Of a stretch of DNA of 64,000 bases, positions 28,725-37,641 are shown in pieces; the stretch's first letter is position 1; every line of letters starts with the position of its first letter. Under the pieces are notes generated by a model. It was not told where the DNA came from, did no database searches, and worked only from the letters and a program-made list of their open reading frames with translations. The translations under genes were made by a program, and so were the position numbers. The stretch is taken from assembly GCF_003855255.1 (NCBI RefSeq), contig NZ_CP034072.1, positions 2,595,906 to 2,659,905 on the forward strand. The letters are read 5' to 3'. Origin of the DNA: Mycolicibacterium nivoides. GTDB taxonomy: Bacteria; Actinomycetota; Actinomycetes; Mycobacteriales; Mycobacteriaceae.

Positions 28725-30145
28725 TGACCACTCACCTCCAGGCTCAAAAGATCGTCGACGGTCTCCCGACGGAGCACCAACCGCGTCTTGCCGTCCTTCA
28801 CAGCCACCACCGCGGGTCGGCACAGCAGGTTGTACCGGCTCGACATCGAATAGCAGTAGGCGCCGGTCGCGGCGACTGCCAGCAGGTCGCCCGGCGCGAT
28901 GTCATCGGAGACCCAGGTATCGCGAACGACGATGTCGCCGGTCTCGCAGTGCTTTCCGACGATGCGCGCCAGGGTCGCGGATGCGTCGCTGACCCGGGAC
29001 ACCAGACGCGCGTCGTACTCGGCGTCGTACAGGGCGGGGCGGATGTTGTCGCTCATCCCGCCGTCGACACTGACGTAGCGCCGCAGCGCGGTGGCGCTGA
29101 CCGCGACGTCCTTGACGGTGCCGACCTCGTAGAGGGTGATGGTGCCCGGCCCGGCGATGGCGCGGCCCGGCTCCACCACGAGCTTCGGCGTCGGCAGCCC
29201 GACGGCCTCGGACTCGCTGCGCACGATGGCCAGCAGTTTGTCGGCCAGTTCCTGCATCGGCGGCGGATCATCTTGCGGCACATAGGAAATGCCCAGGCCA
29301 CCGCCGAGGTCGATGATCGACATCTGCGAGGTCTTCTCGACACCGAACTCCGAAACGACGTCACGCAGCAGGCCGATCACCCGGTGGGCGGCCAGTTCGA
29401 AGCCGGCCACGTCGAAGATCTGGCTGCCGACATGGCAGTGCAGGCCGACCAGCCGCAGGTTGTCGGTGGCGAACACCTTGCGCACCCCGTCCATCGCCGC
29501 ACCGCTGGCGAGCGACAGGCCGAACTTCTGGTCCTCGTGCGCGGTCGAGATGAACTCGTGGGTGTGCGCCTCCACGCCCGGGGTCACCCGGACCAGCACG
29601 TCCTGGACGATGCCCGCCGCTCCGGCGACTTCGTCCAGGCGCTCGATCTCGATCAGAGAGTCGACCACCACGTGGCCGACCCCGGCCTTGACCGCGGCGG
29701 TCAGCTCGGTGACGGATTTGTTGTTGCCGTGCAACGTGATTCGTTCCGGCGGGAACTCCGCGTGCAACGCGACGGCAAGCTCTCCCCCGGTCGCGACGTC
29801 GAGCGAGAGGCCTTCCTGGTTGACCCAGCGCGCGATCTCGCTGCACAGAAACGCCTTGGCCGCGTAGTGCACGTGATCGCCGCCGCCGAAGGCCGCGGCG
29901 ATCTCGCGGCAGCGCGACCGGAAGTCGTCCTCGTCGATCACGAAGAGCGGAGTGCCGTACTCGGCCGCCAGTGCGGTGACCGGCACTCCGGCGATCGACA
30001 CCACGCCGTCGGCGCCGCGAACCAGGTTGCGCGGCCACACATTCGGCGCCAGCAGCAGGATCTCATCGGGAGACTGCGGCTTGGCGGGTGCGCCGGGGTG
30101 GTGGATCTCTTCGGCGTGCCGGGGCCCGGCGGGGTGCGCGTTCAC
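28721..30145 (-). CDS. lysA: Diaminopimelate decarboxylase
   Basis: LysA makes lysine from meso-diaminopimelate. The 474-residue protein has the PLP lysine motif [15 protein letters not shown], the glycine loop [21 protein letters not shown] and the C-terminal [17 protein letters not shown] 30145 gives an N-terminus ([13 protein letters not shown]) nearly identical to the M. tuberculosis protein and overlaps the argS stop by 4 nt (GTGA). Confidence 0.97.
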   Translation of the reverse strand: MNAHPAGPRHAEEIHHPGAPAKPQSPDEILLLAPNVWPRNLVRGADGVVSIAGVPVTALAAEYGTPLFVIDEDDFRSRCREIAAAFGGGDHVHYAAKAFLCSEIARWVNQEGLSLDVATGGELAVALHAEFPPERITLHGNNKSVTELTAAVKAGVGHVVVDSLIEIERLDEVAGAAGIVQDVLVRVTPGVEAHTHEFISTAHEDQKFGLSLASGAAMDGVRKVFATDNLRLVGLHCHVGSQIFDVAGFELAAHRVIGLLRDVVSEFGVEKTSQMSIIDLGGGLGISYVPQDDPPPMQELADKLLAIVRSESEAVGLPTPKLVVEPGRAIAGPGTITLYEVGTVKDVAVSATALRRYVSVDGGMSDNIRPALYDAEYDARLVSRVSDASATLARIVGKHCETGDIVVRDTWVSDDIAPGDLLAVAATGAYCYSMSSRYNLLCRPAVVAVKDGKTRLVLRRETVDDLLSLEVSGQ

Positions 30146-31791
30146 ATCCGCTCCGGGGCAGTGACACCGAGGATGGCCAGACCGTTGGCGATCACCTGGC
30201 GGGTGGCCTCGCACAGCGCCAACCGTGCCGCGTTCAGGTCGCCCGGCTCCTCATCGCCCTGCGGCAGCACGCGGCAGGCGTCGTAGAACCGGTGGTAGTC
30301 GCCGGCCAGGTCTTCCAGGTACCGGCACACGCGATGCGGCTCACGCAGCGCGGCAGCGGCTTTGAGCACCCGGGGGAACTCACCCAGGTTGCGGATCAGG
30401 ATGCCCTCTTTGTCGTGGGTCAGCAGATCCAGGTGCGCGGTATCGGCGGTGACGCCGAGGTCGGCCGCGTTGCGGGCCAGCGCCGACAGCCGGGCGTGCG
30501 CGTATTGCACGTAGTAGACCGGGTTTTCGTTGGACGCGCTGGACCACAGGGCCAGGTCGATGTCGATCGGGGTGTCCACCGAGGAGCGGATGAGTGAGTA
30601 CCGGGCGGCGTCGACGCCGATCGCCTCGACCAGATCGTCGAGCGTGATGACGGTGCCGGCGCGCTTGCTCATCCGGACCGGCTGGCCGTCGCGGACCAGG
30701 TTGACCATCTGGCCGATCAGCACCTCGACGGTGTCCGGGTTGTCCCCCAGCGCCGCGGCGGCGGCCTTCAGTCGCGCGATGTAGCCGTGGTGGTCGGCGC
30801 CGAGCATGTAGATGCACAGGTCGAACCCGCGCTGGCGCTTGTCCAGGTAGTAGGCGAGGTCGCCGGCGATGTAGGCCGCGTTGCCGTCGCTCTTGATGAC
30901 GACACGGTCCTTGTCGTCGCCGAATTCGGTGGTGCGCAACCAGGTTGCGCCGTCCTTCTCGTAGATGTTGCCGGTCTCGCGCAGCTTGGCGATGGCCTGG
31001 TCGACCCGGCCGGACGTGTGCATCGAGTCTTCGTGGGTGTACACGTCGAAGTCGGTGCCGAACTCGTGCAGCGATTCCTTGATGTGGGTGAACATCAGGT
31101 CCACGCCGATCTCACGGAAGGTTTCCTGTTGCTCGTCGGCGGGCAGGCTCATCACATCGGGCCGCTTGGCCAGCACGGCCGCGGCGATGTCGTTGATGTA
31201 GCTGCCGGCGTAGCCGTCCTCGGGGGCCGGTTCTCCCTTGGCCGCGGCGACCAACGAGCGGGCGAACCGGTCGATCTGGGCGCCGTGGTCGTTGAAGTAG
31301 TACTCGCGGGTGACGTCGGCGCCCTGAGTGGTCAGCAGTCGGCCCAGCGCGTCGCCGACCGCGGCCCAGCGGGTGCCGCCGATGTGGATCGGTCCGGTCG
31401 GGTTGGCCGAGACGAACTCCAGGTTGACCTTCTCGTTCAGCTCGGCGGAGTTGCCGTACGCCGCGCCCGCGTCGAGCACGTTGGTGACGATGACGCCCTG
31501 CGCGGAGGCCTCGATGCGCAGGTTGACGAAGCCGGGGCCGGCGACCTCGGCGGCGGCGATGCCGTCGGCCGCGGCCAGCGCGGTGGCCAGCCAGCCGGCC
31601 AGCTCGCGCGGATTGACGCCGACCTTCTTACCGAGCTGCAGCGCGAGGTTGGTCGCGTAGTCGCCGTGCTCAAGGTTGCGCGGGCGCTCGACCGTGACGG
31701 TGTCGGGCAGCGCGGCGGTGTCCAGGTCGTGTTCGGTCAGCACTGCGGCGGCAGTAGCCTTGAGCAGCTCTGCGAGGTCGGCGGGGGTCAC
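30142..31791 (-). CDS. argS: Arginyl-tRNA synthetase
   Basis: The 549-residue class I synthetase charges tRNA-Arg. It shows the HIGH-type signature [19 protein letters not shown], the KMSKS-type loop [16 protein letters not shown] and the C-terminal DALR anticodon-binding domain ending in the [19 protein letters not shown] region. The start is GTG 31791. It heads the argS-lysA-hom-thrC-thrB run of overlapping genes and is divergent from a tRNA-Arg gene. Confidence 0.97.
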   Translation of the reverse strand: MTPADLAELLKATAAAVLTEHDLDTAALPDTVTVERPRNLEHGDYATNLALQLGKKVGVNPRELAGWLATALAAADGIAAAEVAGPGFVNLRIEASAQGVIVTNVLDAGAAYGNSAELNEKVNLEFVSANPTGPIHIGGTRWAAVGDALGRLLTTQGADVTREYYFNDHGAQIDRFARSLVAAAKGEPAPEDGYAGSYINDIAAAVLAKRPDVMSLPADEQQETFREIGVDLMFTHIKESLHEFGTDFDVYTHEDSMHTSGRVDQAIAKLRETGNIYEKDGATWLRTTEFGDDKDRVVIKSDGNAAYIAGDLAYYLDKRQRGFDLCIYMLGADHHGYIARLKAAAAALGDNPDTVEVLIGQMVNLVRDGQPVRMSKRAGTVITLDDLVEAIGVDAARYSLIRSSVDTPIDIDLALWSSASNENPVYYVQYAHARLSALARNAADLGVTADTAHLDLLTHDKEGILIRNLGEFPRVLKAAAALREPHRVCRYLEDLAGDYHRFYDACRVLPQGDEEPGDLNAARLALCEATRQVIANGLAILGVTAPERM

Positions 31792-31896
31792 GAGGGTCCA
31801 TCCTATGGTCTGGGGTCCCCGCGCCCCGAATCCGTATTCGCTCTTCCATGCGCTACGCTATGCAAGCCCAATCGGCGCAGCTGATCTTCAGCCCGC

Positions 31897-31969
31897 GCCC
31901 CCGTAGCTCAGGGGATAGAGCGTCTGCCTCCGGAGCAGAAGGCCGCAGGTTCGAATCCTGCCGGGGGCA
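31897..31969 (+). tRNA. tRNA-Arg (anticodon CCG)
   Basis: A 73-nt cloverleaf: acceptor stem GCCCCCG/CGGGGGC, D arm GCTCAGGGGATAGAGC, anticodon stem TCTGC/GCAGA around loop CTCCGGA with anticodon CCG (reads CGG), T arm CAGGTTCGAATCCTG, discriminator A. The 3' CCA is not encoded. It is divergent from argS, as in M. tuberculosis. Confidence 0.96.
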
Positions 31970-32003
31970 CTCTTCAAAATCCGGCTCTACCTGGGCAAAC
32001 GGG

Positions 32004-32417
32004 TCACGCGGGGCTGTTACTTCCCCTCGACCACGCCCATGCTGTCAGTCGCCAACCGTCGTCACCGTTGCGGAGGGCGACCGTGAAGACTCCCCCGTTC
32101 TGCACGATCTGCTGACCCTTGAGGTCGAATGTCATCGTCGTCGGGACGACGACGTAGCCGCAGTCCCCGTTGACATCGACGTGCCGAGGATCGCCGAGCG
32201 CTACGTAATAGCCCGACGCACCGACATGCTCACCTTCAGCAAGGACGTCACGCCACCAGTCCTGACTGGCCGTCGGCCCCTGCCATACATGCGGCGCCAT
32301 TCCGTCGAGAATCTGCATCGGCTCTGCGCACGCCGCTGCCAACGCATCCACGTCACCCCGATTGAACGCGTCGATGTACTCGCCGACCGCCGCCATCGGA
32401 TCATTCGGTCGAGACAT
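32004..32417 (-). CDS. SnoaL-like / NTF2-fold protein
   Basis: This 137-residue protein has the NTF2-like pattern: an N-terminal helix pair (VGEYIDAFNRGDVDALAAACAE), then beta strands with Trp-rich segments (HVWQGPTASQDWW, DDGWRLTAWAWSRG). The family includes small isomerases, hydrolases and ligand-binding proteins, so the substrate cannot be named. It is divergent from the acyl-CoA dehydrogenase gene and could share its palindromic regulatory site. Confidence 0.75.
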   Translation of the reverse strand: MSRPNDPMAAVGEYIDAFNRGDVDALAAACAEPMQILDGMAPHVWQGPTASQDWWRDVLAEGEHVGASGYYVALGDPRHVDVNGDCGYVVVPTTMTFDLKGQQIVQNGGVFTVALRNGDDGWRLTAWAWSRGSNSPA

Positions 32418-32490
32418 CGCAGGTCCTCCTCGCGGTGGTTGCTACTTCAGGAACGCTAGGCCCCACCGTCCGCGGGCGCGTCGGAACGAG

Positions 32491-32518
32491 AGCTCTATAG
32501 AATATTTTCTATAGAGCT
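32491..32518. promoter_or_regulatory. Perfect palindrome upstream of acyl-CoA dehydrogenase
   Basis: Two perfect 12-bp arms, AGCTCTATAGAA and TTCTATAGAGCT, flank a 4-bp A/T centre. The AT-rich site stands out in GC-rich DNA. It lies 18 nt before the GTG of the acyl-CoA dehydrogenase and in the divergent region with the SnoaL-like gene. It is a likely operator for the GntR regulator at 33703. Confidence 0.7.
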
Positions 32519-32536
32519 TGAGGGAAGGATGCCGCC

Positions 32537-33694
32537 GTGATCACCTTGTCCGCCGAGGAGCAGGCCATTGTCAGTACCGTCCGCGACTTCGTCGACAAGC
32601 AGGTCCGGCCCGTGGTCCGTGAACTCGAGCACGCCAACACCTATCCCGAAGCGCTGATCGAGGCGATGAAGGAATTGGGCATCTTCGGCCTCGCGATCCC
32701 GGAACCGTATGGCTTCGCCGCTGTTTCGATGCCGTGCTACGCACAGGTCACCGAGGAGCTGGCGCGCGGCTGGATGAGCCTGGCCGGCGCGATGGGCGGG
32801 CACACCGTGGTCTCCAAGCTGCTGTTGCAGTTCGGCACCGAGGAGCAGAAGCAGACATACCTCCCCCGGATGGCCACCGGTGAGCTCCGCGCGACGATGG
32901 CCCTGACCGAACCCGGTGGCGGCTCCGACCTGCAGGCCATGCGGACGGTCGCCACCAAGGACGCATCCGGCTATGTGATCAACGGGTCGAAGACCTGGAT
33001 CAGCAATGCCCGCAAAGCCGGCCTCGTCGCGCTGCTGTGCAAGACCGATCCGGCCGCGACCCCCGCACACAAGGGGGTGTCGATCCTGTTGGTGGAGAAG
33101 GTCCCCGGCTTCACGGTCTCGAAGGACCTGCCGAAATTGGGCTACAAGGGCGTCGAGAGCTGTGAGATCAATTTCGTTGACTGCCACGTGGATTCGGATG
33201 CGCTGCTGGGCGGTGTCGAAGGACGCGGCTTCGCGCAGATGATGAAGGGGCTCGAGGTCGGCCGGATTCAGGTCGCGGCCCGGGCAACCGGGGTGGCCCG
33301 CGCCGCCTTCGACGACGCACTGCAGTACGCGCAGGACCGGGAGAGCTTCGGGGTGCCGATCTGGCAGCACCAATCGGTCGGCAACATGCTCGCCGACATG
33401 GGCACCAAGCTCTACGCCGCCCGCAGCCTCCTGCTCGATGCGGCGGAGCGGATCGACGCCGGCGGACGCTGCGACATGGAGGCAGGCATGGCCAAGCTGT
33501 TCGCCTCCGAGACCGCGATGGAGATCGCCCTCAACGCGGTGCGGATCCACGGCGGCTACGGATACTCCACCGAATACGACGTCGAACGTTATTTCCGCGA
33601 CGCGCCGCTGATGATCGTCGGTGAAGGCACCAACGAGATCCAGCGCGGCGTGATCGCCAAGCAGTTGGTCAAACGCGGCGGACTCGACATCTGA
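32537..33694 (+). CDS. Acyl-CoA dehydrogenase
   Basis: The 385-residue flavoprotein introduces an alpha-beta double bond into an acyl-CoA. It has the FAD/substrate motif MALTEPGGGSDLQAM, the late RIHGGYGYSTEYDVERYFRD and the C-terminal catalytic-glutamate motif GEGTNEIQRGVIAKQLV. It starts at GTG 32537 after GGGAAGGA. The next gene, 8 nt on, is a GntR regulator, suggesting an inducible catabolic unit. The substrate is unknown. Confidence 0.93.
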   Translation: MITLSAEEQAIVSTVRDFVDKQVRPVVRELEHANTYPEALIEAMKELGIFGLAIPEPYGFAAVSMPCYAQVTEELARGWMSLAGAMGGHTVVSKLLLQFGTEEQKQTYLPRMATGELRATMALTEPGGGSDLQAMRTVATKDASGYVINGSKTWISNARKAGLVALLCKTDPAATPAHKGVSILLVEKVPGFTVSKDLPKLGYKGVESCEINFVDCHVDSDALLGGVEGRGFAQMMKGLEVGRIQVAARATGVARAAFDDALQYAQDRESFGVPIWQHQSVGNMLADMGTKLYAARSLLLDAAERIDAGGRCDMEAGMAKLFASETAMEIALNAVRIHGGYGYSTEYDVERYFRDAPLMIVGEGTNEIQRGVIAKQLVKRGGLDI

Positions 33695-33702
33695 GGCGCG
33701 CC

Positions 33703-34374
33703 ATGACCGGAAACTCGAAGAGACCCGTGCCGATGCGGTTGTCCGACGTCGTCTCGGCCCACGTTCGCGAACTCATCGTTTCGGGACAGCTGCACTCCGG
33801 AGAGTTCATCCGACCGGAGACGATCGCCGATGAACTCGGGATCAGCGCCACCCCGGCGCGCGAAGGCCTGCTCCAACTGCAGACCGAAGGCTTTTTGTCC
33901 GTGGAGCCTCGGCGCGGTTTCATGGTGACCGCGCTGTCCAGCGACGACATCCGCGACATCTATGACGCCCAGGCGCTGTTGGGCGGTGAGCTGACGGCCC
34001 GTACCGCCGCCACGATCACGCCGACCGCGGTCGGCGAACTCGAACGCATCCAGGAGGCGCTCGAACGTGCCGCTGCCGCTGACGATTTCGATGAGGAGGA
34101 ACGCCTCAACCATCAGTTCCACGCCCTGATCTATCAGCTGAGCGGATCGCGCAAGATGCGCTGGCTGATCAAGACGACGCTGGCATACGCACCGCGGAAG
34201 TTCTTCGCCGCGGTGGAAGGGTGGCCCGAAGCCTCGGCCCAGGATCACCGCGCCATCATCGAGCACCTGCGGACCAACGACCCTGAGAAGGCCCGTGCCG
34301 CGATGGCCCGGCACATCCGCAATGCCGGCGCATTGCTCGCCGAGCACTTGGCGCAGAACGACGACTCCGCCTGA
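33703..34374 (+). CDS. GntR family (FadR/FCD) transcriptional regulator
   Basis: The 223-residue regulator has an N-terminal winged helix-turn-helix (PETIADELGISATPAREGLLQL, then TEGFLSVEPRRGFMV) and a C-terminal all-helical FCD domain (from about 85) with the histidine pattern (LNHQFHALIYQLSG, QDHRAIIEHL, MARHIRNAG) that binds metal or an acid ligand. It follows the acyl-CoA dehydrogenase with an 8-nt gap and probably represses it through the palindrome at 32491-32518. Confidence 0.92.
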   Translation: MTGNSKRPVPMRLSDVVSAHVRELIVSGQLHSGEFIRPETIADELGISATPAREGLLQLQTEGFLSVEPRRGFMVTALSSDDIRDIYDAQALLGGELTARTAATITPTAVGELERIQEALERAAAADDFDEEERLNHQFHALIYQLSGSRKMRWLIKTTLAYAPRKFFAAVEGWPEASAQDHRAIIEHLRTNDPEKARAAMARHIRNAGALLAEHLAQNDDSA

Positions 34375-34572
34375 TCGCCACGTCACCGGACCGTGCGGTT
34401 TTGGCAAACGAGACGTTTGAATCCATCGGTGGCCCGATTTCAGGCGTCCTGCCTGCCCTGAACGCAAGGTCGAGCCCGCATCCAAAACAGCGGAAGAAAA
34501 GTCTTTAGCAAACTGCCCCAAAGGTATACAGTGGCCCCAACGTTTCGGCATTCCTTCAGGGGGGACACAAGC

Positions 34573-34911
34573 ATGCAGAAGTTCGTCGCAGCGGCGGTGG
34601 CCGCCGGTGCCTTGAGCGCCGGACTCGCACTCGCCGCGCCGGCCGCGGCGGCACCGAACTGCTCCGACATCGTCGACAAGATCAACAGCGAGGACGGATA
34701 CACGCCGACCAGCGGTGAGAAGTGGTCCTGCGCCACCGAGATCCAGGCGAACAAGTGGGCCACCTTCCCGGGCAGCATCACCGGCAAGTGGGGCAGCTTC
34801 CCCGCCGACACCGCCGATAAGTGGGCCAACGCCCCCGCCGATGTCGCCAAGAAGTGGAACGACTTCCCCGGCAAGCTGAAGGAAAAGTGGTCTGGCGGTG
34901 GCGAGGAGTAA
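34573..34911 (+). CDS. Secreted protein with 11-residue Trp repeats
   Basis: I do not recognise a named family. The 112-residue protein starts at ATG 34573 after a strong AGGGGGG site. It has a Sec signal peptide (hydrophobic Ala-rich core, probable cleavage after AAPAAAA near residue 27) and two cysteines (30 and 53) that could pair. The mature part is a repeat: Trp at 51, 62, 73, 84, 95 and 106, exactly 11 residues apart, each in a KWxxFPxxxx unit. The pattern suggests one amphipathic helix per unit or an extended surface-binding array. A relative with the same repeat lies at 39169-39540. A hairpin terminator follows. Confidence 0.85.
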   Translation: MQKFVAAAVAAGALSAGLALAAPAAAAPNCSDIVDKINSEDGYTPTSGEKWSCATEIQANKWATFPGSITGKWGSFPADTADKWANAPADVAKKWNDFPGKLKEKWSGGGEE

Positions 34912-34931
34912 ACCTCCGAACGCCGCCTCGC

Positions 34932-34968
34932 ATCAGTGGTGATCCGTTTACAGCGGGTCACCACTGAT
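34932..34968. terminator. Hairpin terminator (convergent genes)
   Basis: ATCAGTGGTGA and TCACCACTGAT form a perfect 11-bp stem around a 15-nt loop. It lies between the end of the secreted repeat protein and the end of the ssu-like operon, and could serve both. There is no long U tract, as is common in mycobacteria. Confidence 0.75.
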
Positions 34969-34972
34969 CTGT

Positions 34973-35716
34973 TTACGGCCCTTCGCCTGCCCCCACCCCG
35001 AGCGCGGCGAGCAGCGCCTCGCGGTGCGCGACGAACTCAGGGTTCCGGTAGGTGCGGGCACCCGGTGTCTGGAAGTCCAGGTGACGATCGACGACGAACG
35101 ATCCGCCGTCGAGGACGAGCACGCGATCAGCCAACGTCACGGCCTCGTCGACATCGTGGGTCACCAGAAGCACCCCGGGTTCGTACTTCGCACGTAGTTC
35201 CTTGAGCAGGTGGTGCATGCGAACCCGGGTGAGCGCGTCGAGCGCCCCGAAAGGTTCATCTGCCAGCAGCAGCGCGGGATTGCGCACCAGCGACCGGGCC
35301 AGCGCCACCCGTTGTTGTTCACCGCCGGACAGCTCGTACGGCCAGGCCCGGTCGCGTCCAGCCAGGCCGACATCGGCGAGCACCGTGCCTGCCCGTTGTC
35401 TGACCTCGCGACCGGACAAACCGAGCGCGACGTTGTCGAGCACCCGCGCCCACGGCAGCAGCCGGGAGTCCTGGAACACCACCGAAACATCGCGGGCGAC
35501 GAACAGGTCCCCAGTTCCGGCGACCCCGTGATCCAGCCCGGCCAGCGCCCGCAGCAGCGTGCTCTTGCCAGAGCCGCTGCGCCCCAGCAGGGCCACGAAC
35601 TCACCCTTGCGGATGGTGAGGTCCACCGCATCGAGAATTGTTGTGCCACTGAATGATCGGCTCAGTTGCCGGACAACGGCGACTTCCTCGGTCAGGTTCC
35701 CAGTGCGCGCCGCCAC
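34973..35716 (-). CDS. ssuB: Aliphatic sulfonate-type ABC transporter ATPase
   Basis: The 247-residue ATPase has Walker A LLGRSGSGKST at about 43-53, the signature LSGGEQQRVALARSL, Walker B LLLADEPFGALD and an H-loop TH. The sequence belongs to the SsuB/TauB/NrtD group that imports sulfonates, taurine or nitrate. I chose GTG 35716, which follows an AGGAGAG site and overlaps the permease gene by 25 nt; the longer frame to 35893 lies within the permease. Pairing with a DszA-type monooxygenase supports sulfonate or other organosulfur import. The exact substrate is inferred. Confidence 0.88.
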   Translation of the reverse strand: MAARTGNLTEEVAVVRQLSRSFSGTTILDAVDLTIRKGEFVALLGRSGSGKSTLLRALAGLDHGVAGTGDLFVARDVSVVFQDSRLLPWARVLDNVALGLSGREVRQRAGTVLADVGLAGRDRAWPYELSGGEQQRVALARSLVRNPALLLADEPFGALDALTRVRMHHLLKELRAKYEPGVLLVTHDVDEAVTLADRVLVLDGGSFVVDRHLDFQTPGARTYRNPEFVAHREALLAALGVGAGEGP

Positions 35717-36573
35717 GACAACGCTCTCCTCTCGATGGCCCGGACCGCGTAATCGCCGGTGAGTCCGAACACCGCGTAGACCAACAGGCCGACCACCACG
35801 ACGTCCAGCTGCCCGTACAGCCGGGCCTGGGTCATCAGATAGCCGATGCCACTGGTCGCATTGACCTGTTCGACGACCACCAGCGCGGTCCACGAGATGG
35901 TGACCGCGAGCCGCAGCCCGGTGAAGAAACCGGGCAGGGCACCGGGGATGGCCACCTTGCGGATGAACTGACTGCGGGAAAGCCCAACGGTTTCAGCAAG
36001 TTCGACGTGGCGCAGGTCGACACCCTTGAGCTGTGCGGTGGTGTTGATGTAGACGGGGATCAGCACGCTGGTGGCGATGATGATGATCTTCATGGTGTCG
36101 CCGATGCCGAACCAGATGATCGCGAGCGGGATGATGGCCAGGGTCGGCACCGCGCGCTTGACCTGGATGGGCCCGTCGACGATGGCCTCGCCGATGCGGC
36201 TCAGCCCCGAGATCAACGCGAGCACCAGACCCAATGCCACGCCGATCGCCAACGAGATCGATGCCAGCTTGAGTGAGGCGAGGATGTTCGTGGGCAACCG
36301 GCCGTCCGACCACATCTCGCCGATCGTGCGCACGATGTCCAGCGGGTGCGGCAGGGTACGCGGATCGAGGATGCCCAGCTGCGAGGTGACGATCCAGATG
36401 ACCACCAGCAGAAGCGGTCCGATGGCCAACGACGCGGGGATGGCCCGGCCCGGCCCCAGCCGCCGGCGGCGTTCACTGCCCGACCGGTGTTCCAGATGCG
36501 GATAATCCTGGCGGCCGGCGGCACCCGCCCCCGCTGTCACCGCCGAAGCGGGCGCCGTCTGGACCGCGGTCAC
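35692..36573 (-). CDS. ssuC: Aliphatic sulfonate-type ABC transporter permease
   Basis: A 293-residue membrane permease with about six membrane segments and the binding-protein-dependent transport loop near VELAETVGLSRSQFIRKVAIPGALPGFFTGL (EAA motif region). It belongs to the SsuC/TauC group. The hydrophilic first 45 residues are unusually long and poorly conserved, so the true start may lie downstream of GTG 36573. It overlaps the ssuA stop by 4 nt. Confidence 0.88.
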   Translation of the reverse strand: MTAVQTAPASAVTAGAGAAGRQDYPHLEHRSGSERRRRLGPGRAIPASLAIGPLLLVVIWIVTSQLGILDPRTLPHPLDIVRTIGEMWSDGRLPTNILASLKLASISLAIGVALGLVLALISGLSRIGEAIVDGPIQVKRAVPTLAIIPLAIIWFGIGDTMKIIIIATSVLIPVYINTTAQLKGVDLRHVELAETVGLSRSQFIRKVAIPGALPGFFTGLRLAVTISWTALVVVEQVNATSGIGYLMTQARLYGQLDVVVVGLLVYAVFGLTGDYAVRAIERRALSWRRALGT

Positions 36574-37628
36574 TGTTTACCCGTCGACGTCGCGTTGAGA
36601 TCGGCGAACCGGGAATCGAATTCGTCCTTGGCGTGCAACTCTTTCCCGGAGAATGCGCCCGCCTGCTGCAGCAGGTCGATGGTCTCCTGCTGGGTGTTGA
36701 TCAACTCATCGGTAAAGCCCGGCACCGAGGACTTTCCGTCGGCCGCGGCGATGGCCTTGGCGTCTTCCGGGCTGACCTTCTGATCCTTGATCAGGTACTC
36801 GTCGATCCAGGTCTGCTTGTTGTCGTTGAGCCATTGTTCGGCGCGGTACCAGGCGATCACGAATTCGCGGATGGCCGCCGCGCGAGCCGGGTCGGACAAC
36901 GCTTCCTGGCTCGCGTAGACGTAGTACAGGCCGGGGTAGGCGCCTGGGGCGTTGGGGATTTCGATGCTGCCCTCCCCCTGCGTGGAGGCGAGGTACCGCA
37001 CGCGGTCGGGTTGCTTGAGCACCGCGGCGTTGACCTGCTCGGCACGCAGGCCGTCGGCGAACTCGGCCAGGCCCAGATTGATCGGCTGCACGTCCTTGAT
37101 GCTCAAGCCGGCGGACTTCAGGTTGCGCAGCACGACCGCCTGCTGCGCGGTGCCCTCGTTGATCGCAATCTTCTTGCCGGCCAGGTCTTTCAGCGATTTG
37201 ATGCCCGAGCCCGGTGAGGTTGCCAGCACGAGCCCGTTCCCGTCGTATTTCACCGCCCCGACGATGGGCACCCCGGCGTCCGAATACTGCGCGAGGATCG
37301 GCGGGACATCACCGACCCGGCCCAATTGCGCGTTGCCCGACCGGATCGCCTCCAGGCGCAGCGGTCCGCTGCTGAAGTTGGCGTAGGTCACGTCGGCGCT
37401 GAGCCGGTCCTGCTCACCGGAGAGTTTGAACAATGTCTTGAGCCGGTTCGCATCGTCGGCCACCACCAGGCTGGTTCCCGCCGGAACCGCGACCGGAAGC
37501 GGTGCGTCGGCGGACAGTCCGCCGCCGCCCTGCGTCCCGGATCCAGACGACTGGCAACCGGCCGCCACGACCGCGACGAGGCCGGCGGCCAGGATCACCC
37601 GGGTCAAGCGGGTCAACGGATTACGCAT
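36570..37628 (-). CDS. ssuA: Aliphatic sulfonate-type substrate-binding lipoprotein
   Basis: This 352-residue protein is the solute receptor of the importer. It has a lipoprotein signal (RVILAAGLVAVVAAGC, lipidated Cys at 25) followed by a Gly/Ser linker and an SsuA/TauA/NMT1-type periplasmic fold (YANFSSGPLRLEAIRSGNAQLGRVGD, AGKKIAINEGTAQQAVV). I chose ATG 37628, preceded by AGGGAACC; the longer frame adds residues without signal-peptide character. It lies between the monooxygenase and the permease. Confidence 0.88.
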   Translation of the reverse strand: MRNPLTRLTRVILAAGLVAVVAAGCQSSGSGTQGGGGLSADAPLPVAVPAGTSLVVADDANRLKTLFKLSGEQDRLSADVTYANFSSGPLRLEAIRSGNAQLGRVGDVPPILAQYSDAGVPIVGAVKYDGNGLVLATSPGSGIKSLKDLAGKKIAINEGTAQQAVVLRNLKSAGLSIKDVQPINLGLAEFADGLRAEQVNAAVLKQPDRVRYLASTQGEGSIEIPNAPGAYPGLYYVYASQEALSDPARAAAIREFVIAWYRAEQWLNDNKQTWIDEYLIKDQKVSPEDAKAIAAADGKSSVPGFTDELINTQQETIDLLQQAGAFSGKELHAKDEFDSRFADLNATSTGKQ

Positions 37629-37641
37629 GTCTGGTTCCCTG

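Noticed and set aside
28724..30286. 520-residue plus-strand open frame opposite lysA
   Set aside because: Antisense of lysA; it would also overlap argS. No domain support.
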